Shown here: positions 11,210 through 11,600 of the stretch, piece after piece
Position numbering within the stretch: position 1 is the stretch's first letter
Layout of the letters: each line of letters begins with the position of its first letter
NCBI GenBank assembly: GCA_026398545.1
Contig: JAPLSR010000054.1
Location: 1 to 11,600 of the forward strand
Direction of reading: 5' to 3'
Source of the DNA: Candidatus Sumerlaeota bacterium
Lineage (GTDB): Bacteria > Sumerlaeota > Sumerlaeia > MWCT01
DNA length: 11,600 bases
Notes under the pieces: model-generated
Seen by the model: only the letters and a program-made list of their open reading frames with translations
Databases searched by the model: none
What the model was told of the DNA's origin: nothing
Made by a program: the position numbers and the translations under genes

Positions 11210-11600
11210 TCACCGGTTTGGAAAGGTGAACTCATTTTTCTGGGGGAAGAGACCGAAGACGCCGCCTGTGTGGAAAAAGACAATGGGGTCTTTCCGGGGG
11301 AAACGACCGGCGCGAATCTCTGTGACAAGTCCATGAAACGCCTTTCCTGTGTACACGGGGTCGAGGATTATTGCCTCCTCCCGCGCCGCCCATTTCATTG
11401 TCTCTATGAGCTCAGGATATACCTGAGCGTAGCCCGGTCCAACATAACCCCCGATGATGGAACAGGACGCCTCCTCCGCATTGATTGAGAGATGGAAGCG
11501 CTCCTTTGCCCCTTTCAGAAGGGCAGCTGTCTTTCCCCTGAAATATTCCGGAGTGTCGCACACATTAAAGTCTGTGATGCTGATGTCATGACGGCGCATG
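11210..11600 (-). CDS. D-cysteine desulfhydrase/ACC deaminase family enzyme (C-terminal part)
   Basis: Only the last 129 residues or so are in the window; the frame stays open to the right edge. The Met at 11599 is probably internal, because family members have about 320-340 residues. Seen: GGYVGPGYAQVYPELIETM, then LDPVYTGKAFHGL and FFHTGGVFGLFP, the conserved C-terminal signature of fold-type II PLP enzymes that act on D-cysteine or 1-aminocyclopropane-1-carboxylate. The PLP lysine is outside the window. Which substrate is used cannot be decided here; desulfhydrases release pyruvate, ammonia and H2S. The stop lies 43 bases before the methylthiotransferase start. Confidence 0.85.
   Translation of the reverse strand, partial: MRRHDISITDFNVCDTPEYFRGKTAALLKGAKERFHLSINAEEASCSIIGGYVGPGYAQVYPELIETMKWAAREEAIILDPVYTGKAFHGLVTEIRAGRFPRKDPIVFFHTGGVFGLFPQKNEFTFPNR

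Noticed and set aside
10291..11229. 312-residue open frame on the plus strand
   Set aside because: It is antisense to the methylthiotransferase, whose catalytic motifs are all present on the other strand; long shadows are common opposite GC-rich genes.

Overview
The window comes from a bacterial chromosome with ordinary bacterial genetics: Shine-Dalgarno-like sites, ATG/GTG starts and TGA/TAA stops. The lineage cannot be fixed from the sequence. Three traits suggest an uncultured candidate-phylum or PVC-like bacterium rather than a well-studied group: a PilO/Amuc_1100-like membrane protein, an excisionase-HTH fused to a PTS EIIA domain, and an archaeal/eukaryotic-type tRNA methylthiotransferase. 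This is inference.

Layout, left to right. (1) 1-616, minus: the N-terminal part of a membrane-anchored coiled-coil protein that runs off the left edge. (2) 617-1892: an AT-rich accessory stretch holding dispersed inverted repeats and a ParE/RelE-type toxin-antitoxin pair. Boxes resembling integron attC core sites flank the pair. (3) 1893-3974, minus: an HTH-EIIA regulator, a short zinc-ribbon protein and a cysteine synthase, probably one transcription unit. (4) 3975-4368: a divergent intergenic region. (5) 4369-5487, plus: a secreted protein of unknown function. (6) 5587-9700, minus: the information-processing cluster tRNA-Gln(UUG), prs, rplY, pth, rpsF, ssb, rpsR, in the order known from many bacteria but without rplI after rpsR. 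(7) 9838-11600, minus: a radical-SAM tRNA methylthiotransferase, then the C-terminal part of a D-cysteine desulfhydrase/ACC-deaminase family enzyme.

The most unusual content is a set of short repeats that sit both between genes and inside genes. Family A is a 15-bp palindrome close to TCCGCCT-S-AGGCGGA. Family B is a 34-bp element with six copies here. Its arms interlock in the order A-B-A'-B' with fixed spacing (6-6-8-6-2-6), and both arm pairs show compensatory changes between copies. Family A and B copies supply in-frame residues to bS18, SSB, bS6, peptidyl-tRNA hydrolase, the zinc-ribbon protein and the secreted protein, nearly always in tails, linkers or loops. In Pth, one B copy is read through inside the enzyme, and a B-plus-A pair writes the last residues and the stop codon.

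Working together: the prs-rpsR cluster serves nucleotide precursor supply (PRPP), translation (bL25, bS6, bS18, Pth, tRNA-Gln) and replication/repair (SSB). CysK and the DcyD-like enzyme are both PLP enzymes of cysteine/sulfur metabolism but lie in separate units. No CRISPR array, insertion sequence, rRNA or clear replication origin is visible.
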